From Nostoc sp. 'Peltigera membranacea cyanobiont' N6 (GTDB lineage: Bacteria > Cyanobacteriota > Cyanobacteriia > Cyanobacteriales > Nostocaceae): DNA of 64,000 nt. How positions within the stretch are numbered: the first letter of the stretch is position 1; every line of letters begins with the position of its first letter. Both the position numbers and the translations under genes were made by a program. Under the pieces are notes generated by a model, which saw only the letters and a program-made list of their open reading frames with translations, was not told the DNA's origin and did not search any database. The DNA lies in NCBI RefSeq assembly GCF_002949735.1, contig NZ_CP026681.1, positions 4,742,001 to 4,806,000 of the forward strand. Direction: 5' to 3'. Below are positions 43,575 through 51,861 of this stretch, piece by piece.

Positions 43575-44852
43575 TTAAAGTACTTCGTCACGACGGTCAA
43601 CAATGACTACAGAAGGATCGTCTCGATCGGTTTGTGTTGAGTAACTGGTGCCACTATTAACGGCTGCTGTGTCGTGATGCGTTACCCGGTCTAAACCTGG
43701 GCGATGTTCGCTAATTTCAGTGGCATCATAGATCGCAAACTCTTCAATTCCCCGATGTTTGAGAATCTTTTCAGCTTGGTGGATTTCAGCTTCGGTACCA
43801 TCGATAATTACCAAGTAGTCGCCTTTTTGGAAGCGATCGCTATAAACTCGCGCTCTATCTTCAGGAATCCCTAAGCCAACAAGTGCGCCAACAATACTGC
43901 CAGCCGCCGCACCGATCGCACCACCAGCTAAGGTTGTCGCCAAAGCTGTTGCTACTGCACCACCAGCAATCACAGGCCCGATTCCAGGAATTGCTAGAGT
44001 TCCAAGTCCAACTAATAAGCCAGTCAAGCCACCTACGACTCCGCCTGTAGCTGCTCCAGCTTTTGCACCATCGTCTGCTTTATTACCTGTACCAACGTTT
44101 CTATCTACATCTACACCAGCGATTCCCTGACCGTTTGCATCTTTGGCTATGATGGAGACTCTACTTAAAGGAAAACCTGCATCTCGTAATTCTGTAAGTG
44201 CTGTTTCCGCATCTCGGCGATGAGAAAAGACTCCAATCGCGCGTTTAGCAACACCAGTATGAGCCGCATTAACATTAGGGGTTGGAGCAACATAATCAGC
44301 ATTTCTAGCATCTGGGTTGTCGTAAATGCCAAACTCTTCGACACCCTGCTGATGGAGAATTGCTTCTGCTCTAGCGATTTCTGTATCTGTGCCATCAAGG
44401 ATAACTAAATAGTGTCCTCGTCTCACACGTTCGTCGTAGACTCTAGCTCGTTCTTCAGGAATTCCTAGACCAATTAATGCACCGAGCAAACTACCTGCTA
44501 CTGCACCAATACCAGCACCTGCGAGAGTTGTAGCTAAGGTTGTTGCTGCGGCTCCAGCCAGCATAATTGGCCCGATTCCAGGAATTGCCAAAGTTCCAAG
44601 ACCGACTAATAAGCCAGTTAATCCGCCCAAAGCACCGCCAGTAGCGGCTCCTAGTTTAGCGCCATCGTCAGATTTATCACCGACGCGATCGCGCACTTCA
44701 GCCCCAGCAATATCATCTTTGTCTCCATCTTGCGTAATGACAGAGACTCTGTTCATGTCAAAACCGACTTTTTTTAATTCATGTAGCGCGTGTTCTACAT
44801 CTCGGCGATTAGAGAATACACCTACACCACGTTTATGTACACCCACAACCAT
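43575..44852 (-). CDS. Duplicated general-stress (YflT-like) protein with glycine-zipper segments
   Basis: The protein has 425 residues made of two tandem copies (about 1-175 and 200-380). Each copy begins with a YflT/general stress protein 17M-like module (GVGVFSNRRDVEHALHELKK and AIGVFSHRRDAETALTELRD). Each then has a long Gly/Ala-rich hydrophobic stretch (GGALGGLTGLLVGLGTLAIP) resembling a glycine zipper, and ends with a GIPEERARVYDERVRRGHYL-like segment and a small alpha/beta end. The halves are very alike, including at DNA level, so the duplication is fairly recent or maintained. Membrane association through the zipper segments is likely. The function is unknown; relatives respond to stress. 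Confidence 0.8.
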   Translation of the reverse strand: MVVGVHKRGVGVFSNRRDVEHALHELKKVGFDMNRVSVITQDGDKDDIAGAEVRDRVGDKSDDGAKLGAATGGALGGLTGLLVGLGTLAIPGIGPIMLAGAAATTLATTLAGAGIGAVAGSLLGALIGLGIPEERARVYDERVRRGHYLVILDGTDTEIARAEAILHQQGVEEFGIYDNPDARNADYVAPTPNVNAAHTGVAKRAIGVFSHRRDAETALTELRDAGFPLSRVSIIAKDANGQGIAGVDVDRNVGTGNKADDGAKAGAATGGVVGGLTGLLVGLGTLAIPGIGPVIAGGAVATALATTLAGGAIGAAAGSIVGALVGLGIPEDRARVYSDRFQKGDYLVIIDGTEAEIHQAEKILKHRGIEEFAIYDATEISEHRPGLDRVTHHDTAAVNSGTSYSTQTDRDDPSVVIVDRRDEVL

Positions 44853-45386
44853 TATCTTTTCTCCTCAGCAAAAATAAATTATTCAACAAATTTATAGCTT
44901 GTAATACCCTTATTAATGCATGTTTTTGTTTTTGTTTCATCAATCGCTTGGAAGAATTTTTTTCTCTATCATTAGACATAGGTATTTTTATCTAAATGAG
45001 TAAATAAATCTCAAACATAAAATATTTTATTTTTTCTAAAACTTTAGAGATCGATCGTTGTAGTTTTAAATATTTTTGCTAAATATTAATATAAAAGGTA
45101 TTATCCTCTACCGTTCAGCACCGTGAATCATCTATTTAGAACCTACCACGTACATAGATGCAATCAATAAGTTTATAAATATTACTTTTATCTAAAAACA
45201 CTTCTTTTCTAGAATGCAACAAAAATTGGAAAAAGGATAACCAAGCATTTATTATTTAAAAATACAACTTTTGGCAAAAAAAACTATTACCTAAGAAAGT
45301 GTCAGCTTTTATAAATGATAATTAAGCTGATAATTAAAGCCATTTACTGCAATGGTTATTTAATTTATTGCAAGTGAGAAAATACA
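44853..45386. other. AT-rich divergent intergenic region, no gene seen
   Basis: This 534-base stretch separates the YflT-like gene (minus) from the 1040-residue repeat protein gene (plus) and must hold both promoters. It is strongly AT-rich, contains no ORF of note and no clear hairpin. TTATAAATG- and TATTAATATAAAA-type tracts could be -10 elements, but none can be assigned with confidence. Confidence 0.5.
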
Positions 45387-48300
45387 ATGTTTCAAGGTGT
45401 TTTAAGTATTTTGGGATGTAACTGGTTGCCTTTTGGGTTAGTGCCGATAACTTTAGCTCAGGAAGCACTAACTCCAGAAGAAGCATCAGTTCTTTTTTCT
45501 GGGCCTAAATTCTTGGTAGCATTGCTGGCTGGGGTTTTGATGGCATTTGCCTTTCAATTATTATTGACAAACTTTTCAGTTGCTGTTGGAATTTCATCTT
45601 GGGAAATTGACTCAGATTCTGATGATGAGTCGGAAAGTTTGGGTAAGACAATTCGTAAAGGTCAAGCTAAAGTTGGTGCTTGGGCGTTAATAACGGTTAG
45701 TATTGCATTATTTATTGCTTGTTTTTTAGCAGTAAAACTTAGCCTAATCGAAAGTGCATTTTTAGGTGCAATTATTGGTGTAGTCATCTGGTCTACCTAT
45801 TTTTCATTAGTAATTTGGTTGGGTTCATCAGCAGTAGGTTCTTTAGTTGGTTCTATTTCTAATACTGTAACTTCTGGTTTTCAAGCTTTGATGGGTACAG
45901 CAACTGCTGGTATCGGTGCTAATGCTGCGAAAAAAGAGTTAGTTTCTACGGCTGAAGATATTACAGCCGCAGTCCGACGGGAATTAACTTCAGGTTTCGA
46001 TCCTGAAGGAATTAAAAATACGCTCCAAAGTTCTTTAGGTTCTCTGCAATTGCCAAAGCTGGATATTAAAGAAATTCGCACCCAATTTGACCAGCTTCTT
46101 AAAGATACAGATTTGCAATCTGTGGCGAACAGCGACCTATTAAAAAACATCGATCGCCAAACATTTATTGATTTAATCAGCAGTCGCACAGATTTTTCTA
46201 AAGAAGATATCAATGGCATTGCTGACCAATTTCAAGGTGCTTGGCAACAAGCTTTGAATAGTCAAAATCCCACAGAACAAGTAATTAATTTACTTAAATC
46301 TGCTACTCCTGAAGAACTTAATTCCGAGCAATTGGGCGAACGGCTTCAACAACTGGTTACAGTTGGAGGCGGTAATGGCAATGGTGTAATTAAGCAAGCT
46401 ATTCGATACGGCTTGAGCGCTGCTGCACCAGCCGTTTTGGAGCGGATCAACCTTTCTGATATTGATGTCAGCAAAATTACAACTCAGTTGCAAAAGCTGA
46501 AAGAAAAAGTTCAAGATGTCGATGTCGATCGAGTCACAGAACAATTTCAAAAGTTTAGAGAGCAAGCAACTAAGCAAGTATCTGCAAAATTGCCAATATC
46601 ACTTGAAAACGCGATTAAGGCAGATGTCGAAGACTACATATTGAATTCGTTCCCTTGGCACTTTAACCGAATTACCCTCGTAGATGAATTTAAAGAAGTT
46701 ATCTATGACGTAAATGCAGATCCGACAACTGTGAGACGGGAGTTGGAAGAAATAAATCAAGAATATTTCACTAACTTGCTAAAGCAGCGAGGCGATTTGG
46801 GTGAAGCCAGAGTGAAAGAAATTTCCGAACAAATGGAAAGCGATCGCCTGGAAGTTTTAGAGACTGTAAAACAGGCCGAAACGCGAGAAAAAGGGCAAGA
46901 TTTCCGCACGCGCATCGAAGATTATCTGCGTTCGACGGGGAAAGAAGAACTCAACCCTGAAGGTATTGAACGAGACTTTGCCAAGTTGCTAGACGATCCA
47001 CAAGCTGGTTTTGAAGATTTAACTAGCCGCTTCGGACAATTTGACCGCGATACTTTTGTACAATTGCTCAGTCAGCGTCAAGATATCAGCGAAGAGGAAG
47101 CTAATAATATTGTTAGTCAACTCGAACGCAACCGCGATAATGTCTTGAATCGCGCTAGAGAATTGCAAGAACAAGCAAAAGCGAAAGCCGATGAACTGCG
47201 CCAAAGAGTTGAAGACTATCTGCGGAATACTAATAAAGACGAACTCAACCCCGAAGGCATCAAACGTGAGTTTAAAGTTTTACTAGACGATCCGCAAGCT
47301 GGAATTAGCTTGTTACGATCGCGCCTAGCGCAATTTGACCGCGATACATTGGTACAATTGCTCAGTCAGCGTCAAGATTTGAGCGAAGAACAGGTAAACC
47401 AAACTCTCGATCAGCTAGAATCAGTCCGAGATAGTATTTTGCAAGTACCGCAACAGGCGAAAGAACAGTACGAAAAAACTACTAAAGCGATCGCAGAATA
47501 TCTCCGCAATACCAACTTGGAAGAACTCGATCCAGAAGGTATTAGAAGCGATTTGGAAAAATTACTCGACGATCCCAAAGCTGGAGCCTTAGCACTGCGC
47601 GATCGCTTATCTAATGTCGATCGAGAAACCTTAGTTAAACTTGTCAGTCAGCGCGGAGACTTGAGCCAAGAGGAAGTTAATCAGATCATCGATCGCGCCC
47701 AAGATGCCATTGGTGATATTATCAAAGCGCCAAAACGTTTAGCAAAACGTACCACTCAAGCAGCTTTAGATTTTGAAGCCAATCTTGAAGAATATCTGCG
47801 TAATACCAACAAAGACGAACTCAACCCTGAAGGAATCAAACGCGATTTACAATTGCTGCTGTCTTCTCCCCGCGCGGGAATTGGAAGTTTAAGCGATCGC
47901 GCCTCGAAATTCGATCGTTCGACAATTGTGGCGCTGTTATCCCAACGTGAGGATATCTCAGAAGAAGAAGCTAACCGAATTGTGGATCAAATTGATTCAG
48001 TTCGCAGTTCCATTGTCGAACAGTTTCAGCAGATCCAGGAAAGGGTGCAATCAGTGCTGGATGGAGTTTTTGGTAAAGTTCGCAACTATCTTAACTCCCT
48101 GGATCGTTCCGAACTCAACTATGAAGGCATTAAGCAAGACTTTGCCAAAGTATTCGACGATCCGCAAGCTGGATTTGAAGCATTGCGCGATCGCCTCAGT
48201 GAATTCGATCGTGACACCTTAGTTGCTGTCATAAGTTCTCGTAAAGATATCTCTGAGGCAGACGCTAATCGCATTATCGATCAAATAGAATCAGCGCGGG

Positions 48301-48509
48301 ATGGCGTATTACAACGAGCCGAACGCATCCAGAAAGAAACCCAAAAACGTTTGAAAGCTATCCAACATCAAGCTAAAAAGCAAGCCGAAGAAAGCAAAAA
48401 AACCGTTGCGAATGCTGCTTGGTGGATATTTGGGACAGCTATAACTTCCCTTGCAGCTAGTGCGATCGCTGGTGCGATCGCTGTGACTGGGCTAACTCTA
48501 CCTGGTTAA
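45387..48509 (+). CDS. Large membrane-anchored protein with tandem ~96-residue helical repeats
   Basis: The protein has 1040 residues. Near the N-terminus are membrane segments (LVALLAGVLMAFAFQLLL, WALITVSIALFIACFLAV, ESAFLGAIIGVVIWSTYFSL), and a last hydrophobic segment lies at the C-terminus (TSLAASAIAGAIAVTGLTL). Between them are five clear tandem repeats, starting near bases 46914, 47208, 47490, 47783 and 48078. Each has the pattern VEDYLRNTNKDELNPEGI, then LLDDPQAG, then FDRDTLVQLLSQRQDLSEE. At least two diverged copies precede them (near 45960 and 46615). The repeats look like long helical, coiled-coil-forming units. The function is unknown. A strong terminator follows. Confidence 0.8.
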   Translation: MFQGVLSILGCNWLPFGLVPITLAQEALTPEEASVLFSGPKFLVALLAGVLMAFAFQLLLTNFSVAVGISSWEIDSDSDDESESLGKTIRKGQAKVGAWALITVSIALFIACFLAVKLSLIESAFLGAIIGVVIWSTYFSLVIWLGSSAVGSLVGSISNTVTSGFQALMGTATAGIGANAAKKELVSTAEDITAAVRRELTSGFDPEGIKNTLQSSLGSLQLPKLDIKEIRTQFDQLLKDTDLQSVANSDLLKNIDRQTFIDLISSRTDFSKEDINGIADQFQGAWQQALNSQNPTEQVINLLKSATPEELNSEQLGERLQQLVTVGGGNGNGVIKQAIRYGLSAAAPAVLERINLSDIDVSKITTQLQKLKEKVQDVDVDRVTEQFQKFREQATKQVSAKLPISLENAIKADVEDYILNSFPWHFNRITLVDEFKEVIYDVNADPTTVRRELEEINQEYFTNLLKQRGDLGEARVKEISEQMESDRLEVLETVKQAETREKGQDFRTRIEDYLRSTGKEELNPEGIERDFAKLLDDPQAGFEDLTSRFGQFDRDTFVQLLSQRQDISEEEANNIVSQLERNRDNVLNRARELQEQAKAKADELRQRVEDYLRNTNKDELNPEGIKREFKVLLDDPQAGISLLRSRLAQFDRDTLVQLLSQRQDLSEEQVNQTLDQLESVRDSILQVPQQAKEQYEKTTKAIAEYLRNTNLEELDPEGIRSDLEKLLDDPKAGALALRDRLSNVDRETLVKLVSQRGDLSQEEVNQIIDRAQDAIGDIIKAPKRLAKRTTQAALDFEANLEEYLRNTNKDELNPEGIKRDLQLLLSSPRAGIGSLSDRASKFDRSTIVALLSQREDISEEEANRIVDQIDSVRSSIVEQFQQIQERVQSVLDGVFGKVRNYLNSLDRSELNYEGIKQDFAKVFDDPQAGFEALRDRLSEFDRDTLVAVISSRKDISEADANRIIDQIESARDGVLQRAERIQKETQKRLKAIQHQAKKQAEESKKTVANAAWWIFGTAITSLAASAIAGAIAVTGLTLPG

Positions 48510-48543
48510 AATATCTCCCTCATCAGGAATTTTGAAAAAATAC

Positions 48544-48584
48544 AAAGTGGTATTCATTATTTAGAAATGAATACCACTTTTTTT
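48544..48584 (+). terminator. Rho-independent terminator
   Basis: AAAGTGGTATTCATT (48544-48558) pairs perfectly with AATGAATACCACTTT (48566-48580) across a seven-base loop, and a T-run follows. It lies 35 bases after the repeat-protein gene and ends its transcript. Confidence 0.9.
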
Positions 48585-48624
48585 ATGGACAATAGAAAAA
48601 GCCCACATAAATAAAAATGCACTT

Positions 48625-49113
48625 ATGACAACTACACTTAACTCTGCTGTTAAACCAAGAGCCGAAGATAGTTTTGCCATTAGCTTTGCACCATTGTCTC
48701 TTGAAGAAATCTATGCCAAGTCTGACGATCCAGCCAACGGTGCTGTGGTTCTGATGAGTGGAGTAGTTCGCAATCAAACTGATGGTAAACCTGTGATTGC
48801 TCTAGAGTATCAAGCTTACGAACCTATGGCATTGCGGGTATTTTATCAAATAGCTGCTGATATTCGCTTATCTACCTCTGATGTGAATCGGGTAGTGATT
48901 CATCATCGCACCGGACGTTTGCAAGTTGGAGAAATTAGCGTTTTAGTAGCAGTGGGTTGTCCTCATCGGAGTGAGGCGTTTGAAGCTTGTCAATATGCTA
49001 TTGATACCCTCAAACACAATGCACCTATATGGAAAAAAGAACATTGGGAAGATGGTTCTAGTCGTTGGGTGAGTATTGCTGCTTGCGAACAGTTAGGAGA
49101 AAATTGTTTTTAG
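48625..49113 (+). CDS. moaE: Molybdopterin synthase catalytic subunit MoaE
   Basis: The protein has 162 residues, a normal length. It has MoaE motifs in order: GAVVLMSGVVRNQTDGKPV, ALEYQAYEPMAL, VVIHHRTGRLQVGEISVLV, AVGCPHRSEAFEACQYAID and the catalytic Lys region LKHNAPIWKKEHWEDGSSRW. With MoaD it inserts sulfur into cyclic pyranopterin monophosphate to make molybdopterin, needed for nitrate reductase and other Mo enzymes. No other moa gene is in the window. It is preceded by a strong terminator and so has its own promoter in a short gap. Confidence 0.96.
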   Translation: MTTTLNSAVKPRAEDSFAISFAPLSLEEIYAKSDDPANGAVVLMSGVVRNQTDGKPVIALEYQAYEPMALRVFYQIAADIRLSTSDVNRVVIHHRTGRLQVGEISVLVAVGCPHRSEAFEACQYAIDTLKHNAPIWKKEHWEDGSSRWVSIAACEQLGENCF

Positions 49114-49156
49114 TACAGTTTTAGTTTTGCATAATAAGCGTAGCGTTTTTAATGCA

Positions 49157-49303
49157 GGGGGATGCATTGGCATTGCAGGGGGATGCATTGGCATTGCAGG
49201 GGGATGCATTAGCATTGCAGAGGGATGCATTGGCATTGCAGAGGCACGCATTGGCATTGCAGAGGCACGCATTGGCATTGCAGAGGCACGCATTGGCATT
49301 GCA
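49157..49303. repeat. Seven tandem copies of a 21-base repeat
   Basis: Seven consecutive 21-base units are present: units 1-4 of the type GGGGGATGCATTGGCATTGCA (first five bases and one interior base vary), and units 5-7 with GAGGCACGCATTGG. Because 21 is a multiple of three and no unit contains a stop, frames on both strands stay open, giving several overlapping period-7 peptides (such as GDALALQ or MPMHPPA). None has a convincing start context or composition, so the peptides are regarded as artefacts. It lies 44 bases after moaE. Confidence 0.9.
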
Positions 49304-49424
49304 AGGTATTGCCAAATTTAATTTGCTACGAATTAATCAAATGTTGTACTTAGCAATTGGGCAAAACGGCTAAATGCGCCGCTATCAATGTATAACAGTC
49401 CCTGTTTCTCTTGTTGCAAGTCTC

Positions 49425-50258
49425 TTATTTACAATACTCTTTAGCGCTTTGCGTAGAATTAACACTTACTTGTGACCATTCTCTAATCACGAATTCGCTT
49501 AAACCAACGTGAGGCGATCGCTTGGCATCGAGGCTTTGCCAATCACTTTGACTTCCCCAGTCGTAAGTGTATCCTAGTTGTGTCCACGGATAATGAACAA
49601 CGCTAGTTGATGAGTCACTTGGTGAACCGTAGCGGCTCTTAAATTGCTGGGTAAACCAATCTTGATAGCTAGTTGAGATTGACTCAAAGGCGTTAGGTGA
49701 AGGAAATTCCACTTCTGCTTCACGATCGCTAATGTTAGGATCTCGACTAGGACGAAAGAGCGATCGCGGTTCTACCCAAAGTTCAACTATATATCTGGTT
49801 GTAGTTGCGGAGTCTGGAGGTAAACCCAATAGTTGGTTCAGTCGATATTCTAAAGATATTGGGCTAGTAGTACGGTAAGTTTTGCAAAATTTTTGTAAGT
49901 CTGGAGCAGCCGTAACCCATAAATCGCGTGATAAAAGCATCACTTTACCCAAATTATCTGCATATCCAGGAAAGCTTGTCCAAGCTACTACTAAAACCCG
50001 GCTTTTGTCCCATTTCAGATCGGAGTTATACGAAACAATCGGAGTCAGATTTCGATAAATTTTACGAGGTTCGGCAATTTTTGCATCCTCTACTGCATCT
50101 AGATAAGCTTGTGGTAAGGGCGATGGATCGGAAGTATTTCCTCTTGTTGATTGTGCCAGAGATGCAGAATTTAACAAGGCTGCGGTAAGACCGATCAGAA
50201 TTGCAGCATAAGGGAAAACTCGCTTTTTAGTGCGATCGCTAGCCGGAACTAAATTCAT
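49425..50258 (-). CDS. Secreted protein of unknown function
   Basis: The protein has 277 residues. It has a signal peptide after a short basic start (FPYAAILIGLTAALLNSASLA, cleaved near residue 36). The mature protein contains LKWDKSRVLVVAWTSFPGY, TRYIVELWVEPRSLFRPSRD and VVHYPWTQLGYTYDWGSQ, then SPHVGLSEFVIREWSQVSV and a Cys near each half. These look like conserved blocks of a cyanobacterial hypothetical family, but no enzymatic motif was recognised. It should act in the periplasm or be exported. It stands alone between the 21-base repeats and a divergent small membrane protein gene. Confidence 0.75.
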   Translation of the reverse strand: MNLVPASDRTKKRVFPYAAILIGLTAALLNSASLAQSTRGNTSDPSPLPQAYLDAVEDAKIAEPRKIYRNLTPIVSYNSDLKWDKSRVLVVAWTSFPGYADNLGKVMLLSRDLWVTAAPDLQKFCKTYRTTSPISLEYRLNQLLGLPPDSATTTRYIVELWVEPRSLFRPSRDPNISDREAEVEFPSPNAFESISTSYQDWFTQQFKSRYGSPSDSSTSVVHYPWTQLGYTYDWGSQSDWQSLDAKRSPHVGLSEFVIREWSQVSVNSTQSAKEYCK

Positions 50259-50626
50259 CTTCTTTTTTAAGATTTGGGAAGTTTAAAGATAAATATGGCG
50301 ATCGCCTCATAGCCCCCTCCTCGCCTGCGGGGAGGGGGTTGGGGGTGGGGTTCAGTACCTACTCAACTGAGAACCGCTATAGCGATCGCTTGTTGAACTC
50401 CAGAATGGATATTTTTTGTTCAGCCATTCCTACTGGAATATAAGACAAATTATTTTAAACTCTAAAAAAATTATTAAATAATATTTATATTTGCAAAACA
50501 ACAATTTTTGTTGCATTTGTTTACATAATCTGCATTGCTCTATTGAGGTTTGTAAATAATTTGTATTTCTGCAAGGAATATTCCTTTAGACTGATCTTTA
50601 ACCGAAAAAAGTGGGAATAAACACAA
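50259..50626. other. Intergenic region with a GC-rich hairpin repeat
   Basis: No gene was seen. At 50313-50338 CCCCCTCC and GGAGGGGG form a perfect hairpin with a tcgcctgcgg loop, followed by a G-rich run; this is a common dispersed cyanobacterial repeat. HIP1 octamers or near-HIP1 sequences lie on both sides. The right half is AT-rich and should hold the promoter of the next gene. Confidence 0.55.
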
Positions 50627-50947
50627 ATGCATTCGTTAAATATATTTTGTCACGAATTTGTAGTTGCTGTTTCCTTTGTAGCTTGCATTCTTGGACTGGT
50701 GTTACTGTGGGATAGTAAGCAACAAAAAAGTGATGTGGAAGAAACAGAGGTGATTCTGTTTAGAATGAGCTTTACTTATTGGCTAGTTTATTGTGTAGCT
50801 TTTGGCATAGAGAAAATAATTTTACCCGAATGGGAATCTGTAGTTATGACTTTGAAAATAACTACTGCTCTGTCATATTTCTTAACTTTTTCGTGCATTC
50901 TTAGTCTGCCACTACACAAATTTGCAGTCCACCGTGTTGAAGAATAG
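50627..50947 (+). CDS. Small membrane protein, unrecognised
   Basis: The protein has 106 residues and three predicted membrane segments (VVAVSFVACILGLVLLW, MSFTYWLVYCVAFGIEKIIL and ALSYFLTFSCILSLPL) with short charged loops. The ATG at 50627 is preceded by an AT-rich region without a strong ribosome-binding site. No family was recognised. A heptad repeat starts nine bases after its stop. Confidence 0.55.
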   Translation: MHSLNIFCHEFVVAVSFVACILGLVLLWDSKQQKSDVEETEVILFRMSFTYWLVYCVAFGIEKIILPEWESVVMTLKITTALSYFLTFSCILSLPLHKFAVHRVEE

Positions 50948-50955
50948 ACATTCTA

Positions 50956-50991
50956 ATTGGGCATTGGGCATTGGGCATTGGGAATTGGGGA
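50956..50991. repeat. Short tandem heptad repeat (attgggc)
   Basis: Heptads of the type ATTGGGC/ATTGGGA are repeated about five times. This matches the STRR class of short tandem repeats known from heterocystous cyanobacteria. A complementary array (gcccaat) lies at 51795-51861, on the other side of the DUF2103/clpS genes. Confidence 0.8.
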
Positions 50992-50994
50992 TGA

Positions 50995-51318
50995 TTAAGA
51001 CCTCATTGCGATCGCTAATGCTGCTTCCAGTTCTGATTGTGCCAAAGGGGTCAAAATAAACACCTCTTGTACCGTTTTTCCCTGCCGGGCAATTACTTTA
51101 TAGCCGCCGCGAATTGGTACTGAGATACGCAGTTGCATTTTTGGGCAATGACCTCTCGATCGGCTAATTACTCCTGGCGTTACAGTTTGGATGCCATCTT
51201 GCTGACAAAGACGTTCTAAAATTGGGATAAGACCAGAAAGGTGTGTCGAGTGATTCCAAACTAGTCTGGCAGCTTTTTGTGAAGTCGCCCGGAGTGAATC
51301 TGCGGTGGGTTTGCCCAT
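50995..51318 (-). CDS. DUF2103 metal-binding protein
   Basis: From the ATG at 51318 the protein has 107 residues. A longer frame to 51411 overlaps clpS and is unlikely. It contains ARLVWNHSTHLSGLIPILER, PGVISRSRGHCPKMQLRISV and RGGYKVIARQGKTVQEVFIL, with His and Cys residues that may bind metal, matching the DUF2103 family. It starts five bases after the clpS stop on the same strand, so the two are cotranscribed. The function is unknown; a link to protein turnover is only suggested by position. Confidence 0.85.
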   Translation of the reverse strand: MGKPTADSLRATSQKAARLVWNHSTHLSGLIPILERLCQQDGIQTVTPGVISRSRGHCPKMQLRISVPIRGGYKVIARQGKTVQEVFILTPLAQSELEAALAIAMRS

Positions 51319-51323
51319 AATAA

Positions 51324-51617
51324 TTAAGCTGCTTCTAGAGGTGCCATTGTCAAACCTGCTCGGCGCAGCTGCTGGTGATAAAGTTCCGCAGGTTCTTGAG
51401 GGCCGACCCAAACGATCGCTTGACCTTCATAGTGTACCTGATTAGTTAGATCCCACGCGCGATCGCCACTCATTCCCGGAATATATTTCATCAAACATTC
51501 AGACACATGTTGGAATGTATTAAAATCATCGTTTAATACAATCACTTTGTAATTGGGATAAGTCTTACGGATAACTTGACTAGAGCGTTCAGGAGCTATA
51601 GTTGGTGTTGTCGCCAT
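51324..51617 (-). CDS. clpS: ATP-dependent Clp protease adaptor ClpS
   Basis: From the ATG at 51617 the protein has 97 residues, the usual ClpS length. The frame is open to 51665, but those residues are not family-like. Core motifs are KVIVLNDDFNTFQHVSECLM, HYEGQAIVWVGPQEPAELYH and RRAGLTMAPLE. ClpS delivers N-degron substrates to ClpAP/ClpCP. Cyanobacteria often have two ClpS proteins; which one this is cannot be told. It is cotranscribed with the DUF2103 gene. Confidence 0.94.
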   Translation of the reverse strand: MATTPTIAPERSSQVIRKTYPNYKVIVLNDDFNTFQHVSECLMKYIPGMSGDRAWDLTNQVHYEGQAIVWVGPQEPAELYHQQLRRAGLTMAPLEAA

Positions 51618-51794
51618 CCCGAAAACATCTGCTGAAACTATCATAAACATAAAACAATTGGTCAATAATATTTTACAAAACTACAACTAACTAGTTTAGT
51701 GCATTGTCTGGGGACTGGGGAATGGGGAATTGGGGAGTTAAAACTTGAAAGTTGATCCTCAGAAGCTCAACTTCTAAGTTTTAACTCGCCTTCT

Positions 51795-51861
51795 TGCCCA
51801 ATGCCCAATGCCCAATGCCCAATTCCCAATGCCCAATTCCCAATGCCCAATGCCCAATTCC
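51795..51861. repeat. Short tandem heptad repeat (gcccaat/tcccaat)
   Basis: About nine heptads of GCCCAAT or TCCCAAT follow one another and end at the stop codon of the FAD oxidoreductase gene. A related G-rich tract is at 51716-51737. These are STRR-type repeats and make several short ORFs open by chance. Confidence 0.85.

Noticed and set aside
49093..49373. Four overlapping ORFs with seven-residue repeats
   Set aside because: All derive from the 21-base tandem repeat, which has no stop in several frames; no start site or homology supports any of them.
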